The translations under genes were made by a program, and so were the position numbers. From NCBI GenBank assembly GCA_031409515.1, contig JANNXJ010000025.1, positions 1-64,000 of the forward strand: DNA of 64,000 nucleotides, in the 5' to 3' direction. Below the pieces are notes generated by a model that worked only from the letters and a program-made list of their open reading frames with translations, did no database searches and was not told the DNA's origin. This document shows positions 32,208 through 39,556 of this stretch, piece by piece. The stretch is from SHZI01 sp031409515 (lineage in GTDB: Bacteria > Pseudomonadota > Gammaproteobacteria > Steroidobacterales > GCA-2729495). Every line of letters starts with the position of its first letter. The first letter of the stretch is position 1.

Positions 32208-33122
32208 TCAGGACCCGGAAGTCCGCGCGAACTCGGCAATTCGACGGGCCACTTCCTCCCCCTGATCCTCCGTGATGTAGAAGTTTGCGTCCCTGAGCAG
32301 GGCATGGGCCTGCCCGCGAGCCCCGGGCAAGTGCGCCAGCACCCGATCCGGGCCCATCGCACCGCCGGCGAACGCAGCACTGTATAGAGTCAAGACCGGT
32401 TTCTGCCATCCGGCGAGGACCTTCCAGGCCTGGGCATTGGCGATCGCCGCCGGGTCATCCGCCAGGATCGGCAGGATCATCGGGAAGCGCCGCGGGCCCG
32501 TCTTGTGGCTTTCGTCGGGATAGGGAGCGTCGAAAGCGGCGATGATCTCGGGCCGGAGCTTGTGCACCACACCGTCATTGACCATCTCGCCCTGGGGAAA
32601 ACGGGGCATGGCAAATTGTTCTTCCCGCCACTTGATGAACCAGGCATTGCCGCTGCCCTGCCCGGTCGGGAGGTTGGTGTTGCTGAGCACGAGACGGGCG
32701 AAGAACTCGGGGCGCTCGGCAGCGATGCGCAGGCCGAAGAAGCCACCCCAGTCGAACAGGTACGCGGTGATATCCCGGAGCGCCAGCTTGTCGAGAAACG
32801 CCGTGAGCCAGTCAATGTGGCGCTGGAAGGTGTAGTCCCCGGTAGCGGGCAATTTGTCTGAGCGCCCGAACCCGATGTAGTCCGGTGCGATCACCCGAAA
32901 GCCACCCGCGACCAGCAGCGGAATCATCCGGCGATAGAGATAAGACCAGCAGCCCTGACCATGGAGCAGCAGAACGACCGGTGCAGCGGCCGGCCCCTCC
33001 TCCACGTAGTGCATGCGCAGGTCGCCAAAGCGCTCATCCGGCACGGTCAGGTAGTGGGGAGTAAAGCTGAACTCCGGCAGGTTGAGAAAACGCTCCTCGG
33101 GAGTACGCAGCGCCTGGCTCAT
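32208..33122 (-). CDS. Haloalkane dehalogenase-family (HLD-I-like) protein lacking the catalytic His
   Basis: A 304-residue alpha/beta-hydrolase with strong haloalkane dehalogenase features: LLLHGQGCWSYLYR (oxyanion region, Gln56), PDYIGFGRSDK and the nucleophile elbow LFDWGGFFGLR (Asp124, Trp125). In known enzymes the third triad residue is the His in GHF(I/L)QEDxG. Here that position reads DANFYITEDQGEE, so the His is Phe281. The acid after strand beta-7 is also absent (SAAFAGGAMGPD). It may trap an alkyl-enzyme ester, have a different chemistry, or be inactive. It is preceded by a full dehalogenase with a four-base overlap. Confidence 0.75.
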   Translation of the reverse strand: MSQALRTPEERFLNLPEFSFTPHYLTVPDERFGDLRMHYVEEGPAAAPVVLLLHGQGCWSYLYRRMIPLLVAGGFRVIAPDYIGFGRSDKLPATGDYTFQRHIDWLTAFLDKLALRDITAYLFDWGGFFGLRIAAERPEFFARLVLSNTNLPTGQGSGNAWFIKWREEQFAMPRFPQGEMVNDGVVHKLRPEIIAAFDAPYPDESHKTGPRRFPMILPILADDPAAIANAQAWKVLAGWQKPVLTLYSAAFAGGAMGPDRVLAHLPGARGQAHALLRDANFYITEDQGEEVARRIAEFARTSGS

Positions 33123-34018
33123 TGGCGGCTACCAATCCATGCCGCCAGAGCAGCGCCGATCTCGTGGGGCGAGTCCTCCTGAATGAAGTGGATTCCAGCC
33201 ACCGTCACCTCCGTCTGGTTCTGCCAGCTCCTGCAGAACTCCCGCTGGGCGCCGGTGAGAATCGCGCCGGGCTCGGCGTTGATGAACAGCTTTGGAATAC
33301 TGTTCGACGCCATCCAGTCTGCATACTGCTGCACGATGGCCACCACATCCGCCGGCTCCCCAGCAATCGGCAGCTCCCGGGGCCAGGTGAGCATCGGGCG
33401 ACGATCCTCCCCGGGGTTGAGGAATGGCGCCCGGTAGGCAGCCATCTCGGCTGCCGTCAGCGCTCGCAGCACAGAGCCCGGAAGGATGCGCTCGATAAAG
33501 ACGTTCTTCCGCAGGATCAGTTCTTCGCCCTTGTCAGAGCGCAGACCCTGAAACAGCCCGCGGCTCGCTGCCGGCCACTCGCTCCAGGTGACCGGACGGA
33601 CCAGCGCCTCCATGTAGGCAATGCCGGCGATGCGGTCTGCGTGCTCCCGGGCCCAGTGGAACCCCAGCGCAGAGCCCCAGTCGTGCAGCACCAGGGTCAC
33701 GCGGGAACCGAGCTCCAGCTGGTCGAGTAGTGCACTCAGGTAACGATAATGCTCGGCGAAACGGTACGCGCCCGGGCCGGAGTCGGCCAGCTTGTCCGAC
33801 TGACCCATGCCCACCAGATCCGGCGCGATACAGCGGCCGTGGGGCACCAGATGCGGCAGGACGTTGCGCCAGAGGCAGGAGGAGACCGGATTGCCATGGA
33901 GGAAAAGGATCGGATTGCCAATGCCCTCTTCCCGGTAGGACATAGACAGGCCCAGTACCTGCTGGTGAACCTGCACAGTGAACCTCCAATCGCCCTGATA
34001 GCTTGTAGTATCCCGCAT
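33119..34018 (-). CDS. Haloalkane dehalogenase (DhaA/LinB-like, HLD-II)
   Basis: A 299-residue haloalkane dehalogenase. Nucleophile Asp113 in HDWGSALGF, halide-binding Trp114 and Asn43 (LHGNPVSS), general acid Glu137 (YMEALVRPVTW) and the catalytic His277 (GIHFIQEDSP) are all present. IPKLFINAEPGAIL is a family signature. It hydrolyses haloalkanes to alcohols and halide. It is upstream of, and overlaps by four bases, the His-deficient paralog, so both are co-translated. No strong ribosome binding site precedes the ATG. Confidence 0.88.
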   Translation of the reverse strand: MRDTTSYQGDWRFTVQVHQQVLGLSMSYREEGIGNPILFLHGNPVSSCLWRNVLPHLVPHGRCIAPDLVGMGQSDKLADSGPGAYRFAEHYRYLSALLDQLELGSRVTLVLHDWGSALGFHWAREHADRIAGIAYMEALVRPVTWSEWPAASRGLFQGLRSDKGEELILRKNVFIERILPGSVLRALTAAEMAAYRAPFLNPGEDRRPMLTWPRELPIAGEPADVVAIVQQYADWMASNSIPKLFINAEPGAILTGAQREFCRSWQNQTEVTVAGIHFIQEDSPHEIGAALAAWIGSRQ

Positions 34019-34072
34019 AATGAAGAGCCATCACATCCACCTGCCGCCGAGTCAAGAGGACTCCGCGGCCTG

Positions 34073-34723
34073 ATGACCTCGCGGCTCCAGCGGCAACTGC
34101 CGATACTTGTCATCGGGGTGATCATCGCCGCGCTCCTGGCTTATTCGGAGGAAATCCACCGGCAGGTCGTCACCGTCGTTGCACTCGCCGAGCCGGTGAT
34201 CGCCACATCGCCTCTGACTGGCGCGGTCGTCTTTGTCCTGCTGGCCGCCCTCTCGGCAATGCTGGTGTTCTTTTCGGGCCTGCTGCTGGTGCCCATCGGC
34301 ATCGACGCCTGGGGGCCGCTGGGCTGTTTCGTGTTGCTGTGGAGCGGCTGGTTCCTGGGCGGGGTGATCACCTACTCGATTGGCCGGCGCTTCGGGCGCC
34401 CCGCCGTCCTGCGGCTGGTATCGGCAGAGAAGATGGCCCGTTACGAGAACCGTATTCCCCAGGCGAGCTCCTTCATGGCGGCCCTGCTCACCCAGCTGGT
34501 GCTGCCGTCGGACATCTCCGGGTACTTCTTCGGGCTGCTGGGCTACCGGGCCCGGGTGTATTTCGGCAGCCTGGCTCTTGCCGAACTCCCCTACGCGCTC
34601 GGCACCGTCTATCTGGGTACTGCCTTCATGGAGCGGCAGTACCTGCTGCTGCTATCCGCCGCGGCGCTGGGGCTGGTCGTGTTCGGTATCGTCTGGCTCC
34701 GCCGGCGCACAATCGCCTCCTAA
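34073..34723 (+). CDS. DedA/TVP38-like membrane protein
   Basis: A 216-residue protein with about six hydrophobic segments. The central patterns AMLVFFSGLLLVPIGIDAWG, GWFLGGVITYSIGRRFGRP and FMAALLTQLVLPSDISGYFFGLLGYR match the DedA/SNARE-associated (VTT) family, now viewed as lipid scramblase-like. The ATG at 34073 is chosen because a long upstream open frame overlaps the opposite-strand dehalogenase gene. Its TAA stop abuts the GGGGTCAGAC repeat. Confidence 0.82.
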   Translation: MTSRLQRQLPILVIGVIIAALLAYSEEIHRQVVTVVALAEPVIATSPLTGAVVFVLLAALSAMLVFFSGLLLVPIGIDAWGPLGCFVLLWSGWFLGGVITYSIGRRFGRPAVLRLVSAEKMARYENRIPQASSFMAALLTQLVLPSDISGYFFGLLGYRARVYFGSLALAELPYALGTVYLGTAFMERQYLLLLSAAALGLVVFGIVWLRRRTIAS

Positions 34724-34726
34724 ATT

Positions 34727-34768
34727 GGGGTCAGACCTCGATTTCCAAAGTAATCGCAGTCTGACCCC
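34727..34768. repeat. GGGGTCAGAC inverted repeat between two convergent genes
   Basis: GGGGTCAGAC (34727-34736) and its inverse GTCTGACCCC (34759-34768) bracket about 22 bases with a further CGAT/ATCG inner pair. A second copy lies at 43446-43486. The element is flanked by the stop codons of both convergent genes and can form a hairpin, so it may act as a bidirectional terminator. Confidence 0.75.
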
Positions 34769-34770
34769 CA

Positions 34771-35751
34771 TTAAAACCCCGCACCCCAGCGATACTGCCA
34801 GGCGACGCCCAAGCCATCGTAGTCGCTGCCCGTGCGGCTTGATGTGCCCGTGCTGCCGTAGAGCTTCATCGAATTGTACCGGTCCACCGGCAAGGCGACG
34901 GTGAACCCCAGCCGCGTGTTTGACTGCTCATTGTCCTGCTCCACCCCATTCAAGGTGGTGCGCGCGCCCGTGTAAACAGTCCCGTCCAGCGCCAGCCAGA
35001 TGCCGGACTGAAAGCCGTAGATAAGGTGCGCCTGCGCGGCGTACAGGGGGTCCTGCTCGATTGTGCCGCCGTTGAGAAAATCGTTATTGTCGGTGAACAC
35101 CGTGACACTGGGGGCCACTTCGACGGTCCACGCACCCCACTCCTTCGATATTCCCAGCTCAGCTTTGAAGGACCATCGGTTGGTGCCAATGTTGACGATC
35201 TTGCTTGAGTCATATTGACCGAGTGGCACCGAAACCAGCAGGGTGCCCCCGAGGATCAGGTCCTGCCGGTATCCAGCGAACTCCCTGAGCGAGAGGGCAG
35301 GTGCGCCCAGGACATTCACGTTGAAGCGCAACAAGGGATCGCCAAACCCTGATACATCTCGCTGCCGCGGCTGACCGTCAAAAAGTGCGCTGCCTTCGAG
35401 CCCGATATAGGGCACGAGTGCGGCAAGCTTCCCGGAAAGCCCCGAGACGCCCAGCGAACGCGAATAGCCGACAAACGCGGAGTTGGTGCGGAGTTGCGCG
35501 TCCTCGATCGGGACTGCGGGGTCAACTCCGATGGCACCCTCGGTGTAGCCATAGCCAGCGAGAAGAAAATTGAACCCGATCGGCGTATTGGTGTACGACC
35601 GTGGCTCCAGCTGCTGGGCGGGGGCGCTGACTGCCGCGAACAGCAGAGCAAGTGCACAGAGTGCCGCATTGGTCGCCGTGGAAATCCCTCGCACGGCTTT
35701 CCAGTGAATCGGGGTCGGACTGGGACTAGTTGGTTGCGGCTGGTGGGTCAA
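34771..35751 (-). CDS. Phenol_MetA_deg-type outer-membrane transporter
   Basis: A 326-residue secreted protein (signal helix at residues 25-45, cleavage near SAPAQQ) with beta-barrel strand patterns such as YVGYSRSLGVSG-like stretches, PLLRFNVNVLGAP and VVNIG..WSFKAELGISKEWG-like amphipathic segments, ending in an aromatic Phe as outer-membrane proteins do. It resembles the MetA-pathway/PF13557 porin group. It overlaps the 3' end of the patatin gene by 26 bases, so its ATG is translationally coupled. Solute unknown. Confidence 0.75.
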   Translation of the reverse strand: MTHQPQPTSPSPTPIHWKAVRGISTATNAALCALALLFAAVSAPAQQLEPRSYTNTPIGFNFLLAGYGYTEGAIGVDPAVPIEDAQLRTNSAFVGYSRSLGVSGLSGKLAALVPYIGLEGSALFDGQPRQRDVSGFGDPLLRFNVNVLGAPALSLREFAGYRQDLILGGTLLVSVPLGQYDSSKIVNIGTNRWSFKAELGISKEWGAWTVEVAPSVTVFTDNNDFLNGGTIEQDPLYAAQAHLIYGFQSGIWLALDGTVYTGARTTLNGVEQDNEQSNTRLGFTVALPVDRYNSMKLYGSTGTSSRTGSDYDGLGVAWQYRWGAGF

Positions 35752-36943
35752 AGCCGGGCGGTACCTTGAGCCACAGATAGCCCTTCACCGCCAGATCGTA
35801 GCCCACGCCATACAGCGCTCGCATGTAGTCGTTGTCGAACTCTTCCTTGTGGGGTGCGTTGAAGCTCGGCGGAATGAACGCCAGGTTGAAATCGACGCCG
35901 TCCCGCTGCGTAGTGGCATAGATCCGGTAGAGATCACCGATGCCCTGGGAGTGGATCAGCGAGGCAACCGCTCGACCGGCGATGCTCATCGTGCTGCGCT
36001 CGACCTGCGCCCAGTCCGGGTCAAGACGTGCGTTGCGGATCACGTAGAGACGGCGGTCACGGGTCGTACCCGAGGCCGCCGCGAAAGTCTTTGCCGAAAT
36101 CCCGGCCGGATAGGCGAACACCTGGGCCATGATGCCGCCATCCACGTGCATTTCCTCGTAGGTCTTGCCCTCGGCTTCGACGTCGATCATCACCGGCGGG
36201 AAGCCCGCGGGAATGGAGGCGGAAGCGATCATCACGTTAACGAACAGGTCCAGGGCTTTTGGACCGCCGTAGGTGGCGATCTTGCCCATGTCCCAGATGA
36301 TCGGGCGCCGCGCATCCATGTCGGCGGTGGCAATCAGGAGGAAGCGCCCCTTCTCGTACTCCGCTGCGACCAGCTTCAGGAATTCCGCATTGACGGACTT
36401 CCGCGTGAGCGCCCGGAGGGGCGAATTGTCAGCCATCGCGTCACTGAGGACGCCCGACAGGAAGTTGCGTGGTTCGATCACATCCTTGGGCGTGATGGTG
36501 GTGTAGACCTCCTTCAGAGTCGCGTCGTAGGCGGGCCCGAGAAAGGCGAAGGGTGCAATCAATGCACCCGTGCTGATGCCGGTAACGAGCTTGAACTCCG
36601 GCCGGGTTCCCGCTGCCGTCCAGCCGTTGAGCAGCCCCGCGGTGTACGCACCGTTGTCGCCGCCACCCGAGATCGCCAGATAGTCCACGGGTGGCAGTGC
36701 TGCCCCGGAACCCTGACTGGCGAGGTACGCCTGCTCCCGTTTCAGACCCTCGACGGCCGTCTTCAGGAAGTCCGACATATCCCCGCCCGGGACGAACCGC
36801 ACCCCGGGCATGCCTGGGATTTCCGCCTTCGCCGTCAGGGAGGCGGGCACCGCGTCCAGTCTTGGGGGCACCATCGAGCAGCCCGGACCCAGAAGGGACA
36901 GCCAGGCAAGAATGAGGGTGTTCCAGACGACTCTTCTGCCCAT
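35726..36943 (-). CDS. Patatin-like phospholipase lipoprotein
   Basis: A 405-residue lipid acyl hydrolase. A lipoprotein signal (residues 1-20, ending GPGCS) is followed by the patatin fold: oxyanion loop SGGGDNGAYTAG, nucleophile Ser in GISTG and the catalytic Asp in VDGGIM. The active-site dyad is Ser-Asp. I chose the ATG at 36943, preceded by GGAAG; longer open frame upstream is poor. It may act on membrane phospholipids from the periplasm or outer membrane. Confidence 0.85.
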   Translation of the reverse strand: MGRRVVWNTLILAWLSLLGPGCSMVPPRLDAVPASLTAKAEIPGMPGVRFVPGGDMSDFLKTAVEGLKREQAYLASQGSGAALPPVDYLAISGGGDNGAYTAGLLNGWTAAGTRPEFKLVTGISTGALIAPFAFLGPAYDATLKEVYTTITPKDVIEPRNFLSGVLSDAMADNSPLRALTRKSVNAEFLKLVAAEYEKGRFLLIATADMDARRPIIWDMGKIATYGGPKALDLFVNVMIASASIPAGFPPVMIDVEAEGKTYEEMHVDGGIMAQVFAYPAGISAKTFAAASGTTRDRRLYVIRNARLDPDWAQVERSTMSIAGRAVASLIHSQGIGDLYRIYATTQRDGVDFNLAFIPPSFNAPHKEEFDNDYMRALYGVGYDLAVKGYLWLKVPPGFDPPAATN

Positions 36944-37053
36944 CACTTCCACCCAGCAAAGAGGTACAGCCATCACTTTACAACTAACAGTACCGAATGC
37001 CAGCATCAATCCCTGGTCAGGCTTGGCCTTCTCGTTCTGCTCAAGGAGCCCGT

Positions 37054-37611
37054 ATGTATGAGTACTTCCCACTCCGCCCGGTGCTGGTCTTCATCGTGGC
37101 AATCAGCCTCACCGCCGCAGGCGCGGCCCCCGCTGTGGCCGACAACGCCGAGCTCGATGCGAACGGGCTTAGCGCCTACCAGCAACTGATCGGGTCTGTG
37201 TCTGGCGCCAAGGCCATCAGCAAAAGCGCGGTGGCGGTGCTGGTCTTTCCGAGCATCACGAAAGCCGGGTTCATGGTTGGCGGCCAGTACGGGAAGGGCG
37301 TTCTCCTGAGGGGTGGCAAGCCTGCGGGCCACTACAACACCACGGGCGCGTCTTTTGGGCTGCAGATTGGCGCCCAGAATTTCGGCTACGCGATGTTCTT
37401 CATGAACCAGACGTCGCTCGATGCCCTGACCGAAAGTGACGGCTTTGAGATTGGCGTGGGACCCACCGTCGTGGTGGCGGATGCAGGCATGGGCAAGAAC
37501 CTCACCACCATGAATGCCCAGGAAGATATCTACGCGTTCATCTTCAGCCAGAAGGGCCTGATGGCAGGCATTGGCCTGCAGGGCAACAAGATCACCCGAC
37601 TGAAAGAGTAG
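37054..37611 (+). CDS. SYLF/Ysc84 lipid-binding protein
   Basis: A 185-residue secreted protein: signal helix at residues 7-29, then the SYLF domain with AVAVLVFPSITKAGFMVGGQYGKG, LRGGKPAGHYNTTGASFGLQIG and a C-terminal FIFSQKGLMAGIGLQGNKI. The ATG at 37054 has AAGGAG five bases upstream. SYLF proteins bind phosphoinositides or other lipids in eukaryotes; bacterial members are mostly uncharacterised. It is divergent from the patatin gene (about 110 bases between starts). Confidence 0.88.
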   Translation: MYEYFPLRPVLVFIVAISLTAAGAAPAVADNAELDANGLSAYQQLIGSVSGAKAISKSAVAVLVFPSITKAGFMVGGQYGKGVLLRGGKPAGHYNTTGASFGLQIGAQNFGYAMFFMNQTSLDALTESDGFEIGVGPTVVVADAGMGKNLTTMNAQEDIYAFIFSQKGLMAGIGLQGNKITRLKE

Positions 37612-37631
37612 CCGCGGCGCTGGCAGCCGGT

Positions 37632-38636
37632 CTAACTCCAGAACCCGGCCACCCGCTCGAAGAGCCAGTAGCTGGCGAGCGCGCCGATGGCGTAGGCAGG
37701 AACCGGCGTCAGCCGGGCCAGATCGAAGCGTCCCGCCAGCAGCTTCGCCAGTAGCCGGTAACTCACCAGTACAGCCAGGATGAACAGCACCTGGCCGACT
37801 TCCACGCCGATGTTGAAGAAGAGGAGCGCCAGGGGAATGGAGTTCTCCGGCAAACCCACTTCCGCCAGCGCGCCGGCGAAACCCAGCCCGTGCAGCAGGC
37901 CGAAGGCAAAGGCCACCACCCAGGGGCTGCGGGCCGCCAGCCCTTCCCGCCCCTGCCGCTGATGGATGATTTCACTGGCGACGAAGACGATCGACAGCGC
38001 GATGCTGGCTTCGACCGGCGGCCCGGGCACGTGCAGCACGCCCAGAGTGGCCAGGCTCAGGGTGATCGAGTGGGCCACGGTAAAGGCAGTGACGGTGACC
38101 AGCAGGCGCCGGGTGGATTTCACGATCATCACCAGGGCCAGCACGAACAGCAGGTGATCGAAGCCGAGCAGGATGTGCCCGATGCCGATGTTGACGTAGG
38201 TTCTTGCCACTTCCCAGGCGCCCGGACTGGCCCGGGCGGTGAAGCTCGGCTGACCCGGCAGGATGCGTTCGAGTTGCACGCTGCCATCCAGACGTTCCAG
38301 CCGCACCAGGATATCGATGCGCGTCTCGGTCAGGCCCGGAAACAGGATCGGCTTGTCATTCAGCCCGCCGGGAACGTTGATGCGCCAGCGCTGCCGAAGC
38401 GTTCCGGCGGCGAAGCTGCTGCGCCGGTTGCCCTGCTCCGTGACCCCCGCAGGAAACGCGGGACGGACTTTCAGCGGCGTATTTTCGTCCAGCGCTGGGG
38501 ATTTCCACAGGACAGCATAGGAATCGGCACTGGTCTGGGTCAGCTGCAGATAGGCCGGACGGAACTCGTCGGCATGTGCAGGCAACACCCACGGCACCAG
38601 CAGCATCGCGAACAGTGCGAGTACGCGGCGCCTCAT
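37632..38636 (-). CDS. HupE/UreJ-like membrane protein
   Basis: A 334-residue protein: signal peptide (residues 1-22), an extracytoplasmic domain (residues 25-150), then about six helices (residues 155-325). The helix signature GIGHILLGFDHLLFVLAL and the later GLLHGLGFAGALAEVGLP are the HupE/UreJ_2 patterns with conserved His-Asp-His that bind nickel or cobalt. The start overlaps the end of the PpiC gene by four bases, so the two are coupled. HupE-type members are nickel permeases of hydrogenase and urease systems; neither is present here. Confidence 0.85.
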   Translation of the reverse strand: MRRRVLALFAMLLVPWVLPAHADEFRPAYLQLTQTSADSYAVLWKSPALDENTPLKVRPAFPAGVTEQGNRRSSFAAGTLRQRWRINVPGGLNDKPILFPGLTETRIDILVRLERLDGSVQLERILPGQPSFTARASPGAWEVARTYVNIGIGHILLGFDHLLFVLALVMIVKSTRRLLVTVTAFTVAHSITLSLATLGVLHVPGPPVEASIALSIVFVASEIIHQRQGREGLAARSPWVVAFAFGLLHGLGFAGALAEVGLPENSIPLALLFFNIGVEVGQVLFILAVLVSYRLLAKLLAGRFDLARLTPVPAYAIGALASYWLFERVAGFWS

Positions 38637-39493
38637 CTGGCAGCCGCTTCCGCGTTCTCGCCCTCAATCACCACGTCGTAGTCCTTGCGCAGCCGCGCGT
38701 AGTTGCTGGCCAGTGCGGCGAGCCGCTGGTCATTCTCCCATTCCCGGGTGACAGCCTTGCGGGCCTCGTCCAGGGAGGGCACATAGCCCGGCGTGCGCGC
38801 GCTGATGCGGACCAGATGGAGGCCGAATCCCGAAGGCACCGGGCCTGTCCATTGCGCGACAGGCGCCGTCTCCAGCGCTTTGCCAAACTCCTCACCGAAG
38901 TCCCTGACCACGAGGTCCAGCGGCAGCTGGTCGACGCGCTTCGGCAGCATGCTGCCCTGGCCCTGGGATTCGGGTGTGGCGCCCTTGCTCAGCGCGGCCA
39001 GCGATGCCGCGACTGCAGACTCGAGCTGGTCGCCATAGCGGGCCGGATCGAACAGCACCTGTTCGAAGCTCAGCACGGGCGGCATCCGGAACTTCGCGGC
39101 GTTGCTGCTCAGGTAGGCAGAGAGCTCCGCATCGGTCGCCCCACCGGACTTGCCTTCCTCTTCGATCAGCACTTCCAGTTTCTGACGCACCCGGCGCTTG
39201 ATGACCGGATCGTCCTTGACCAGGCCAAGGGCGACGCCTTCACGAAACAGGATCTCGTCGCGAACGTAGCTGTCGACGAGCCCGTTCAGCTCAACGGCTG
39301 TGGGCGGCCGGGACCAGGTGGCCTGGAACTGGGTGGCCAGGCCCGCGATCACCCCGCGACTGACGGTAATTCGATTGCCATCCGCGGAGGTTGGCGCCAC
39401 CTTGCCGTAGAGCAGGAACAGCAGCAGGCCCAAGAGCAGGAAGTGCAGCAGCGGCTCTTTCAGCAGCGCGGTGATTTTCAAACCCTGCTCCAC
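38633..39493 (-). CDS. PpiC-type peptidyl-prolyl isomerase (parvulin)
   Basis: A 286-residue protein with an N-terminal membrane anchor (residues 13-32), a SurA/PrsA-like helical chaperone region (residues 35-140) and a C-terminal parvulin domain (residues 145-240), with conserved FEQVLFDP, PVAQWTGPVPSGFGLHLVRIS and the domain-ending VTREWENDQR. It probably helps fold an exported partner. It is translationally coupled to the HupE gene downstream, and a strong terminator lies between it and the DUF3604 gene upstream. Confidence 0.85.
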   Translation of the reverse strand: MEQGLKITALLKEPLLHFLLLGLLLFLLYGKVAPTSADGNRITVSRGVIAGLATQFQATWSRPPTAVELNGLVDSYVRDEILFREGVALGLVKDDPVIKRRVRQKLEVLIEEEGKSGGATDAELSAYLSSNAAKFRMPPVLSFEQVLFDPARYGDQLESAVAASLAALSKGATPESQGQGSMLPKRVDQLPLDLVVRDFGEEFGKALETAPVAQWTGPVPSGFGLHLVRISARTPGYVPSLDEARKAVTREWENDQRLAALASNYARLRKDYDVVIEGENAEAAAR

Positions 39494-39496
39494 ATA

Positions 39497-39528
39497 AAAA
39501 TGCGGCGGAGCTCGAGGCTCCGCCGCAG
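39497..39528 (-). terminator. Strong Rho-independent terminator between DUF3604-A and ppiC
   Basis: A perfect 11-base-pair GC-rich stem (TGCGGCGGAGC / GCTCCGCCGCA) with a five-base loop (TCGAG), followed on the minus strand by a five-T run. It lies just downstream of the DUF3604-A stop at 39557, within the 63-base gap before ppiC, so it should stop transcription from the DUF3604 genes and force ppiC-hupE to rely on readthrough or a promoter inside the terminator region. Confidence 0.85.
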
Positions 39529-39556
39529 AGGGTTACGCGAATCGATCAGCCCGACA

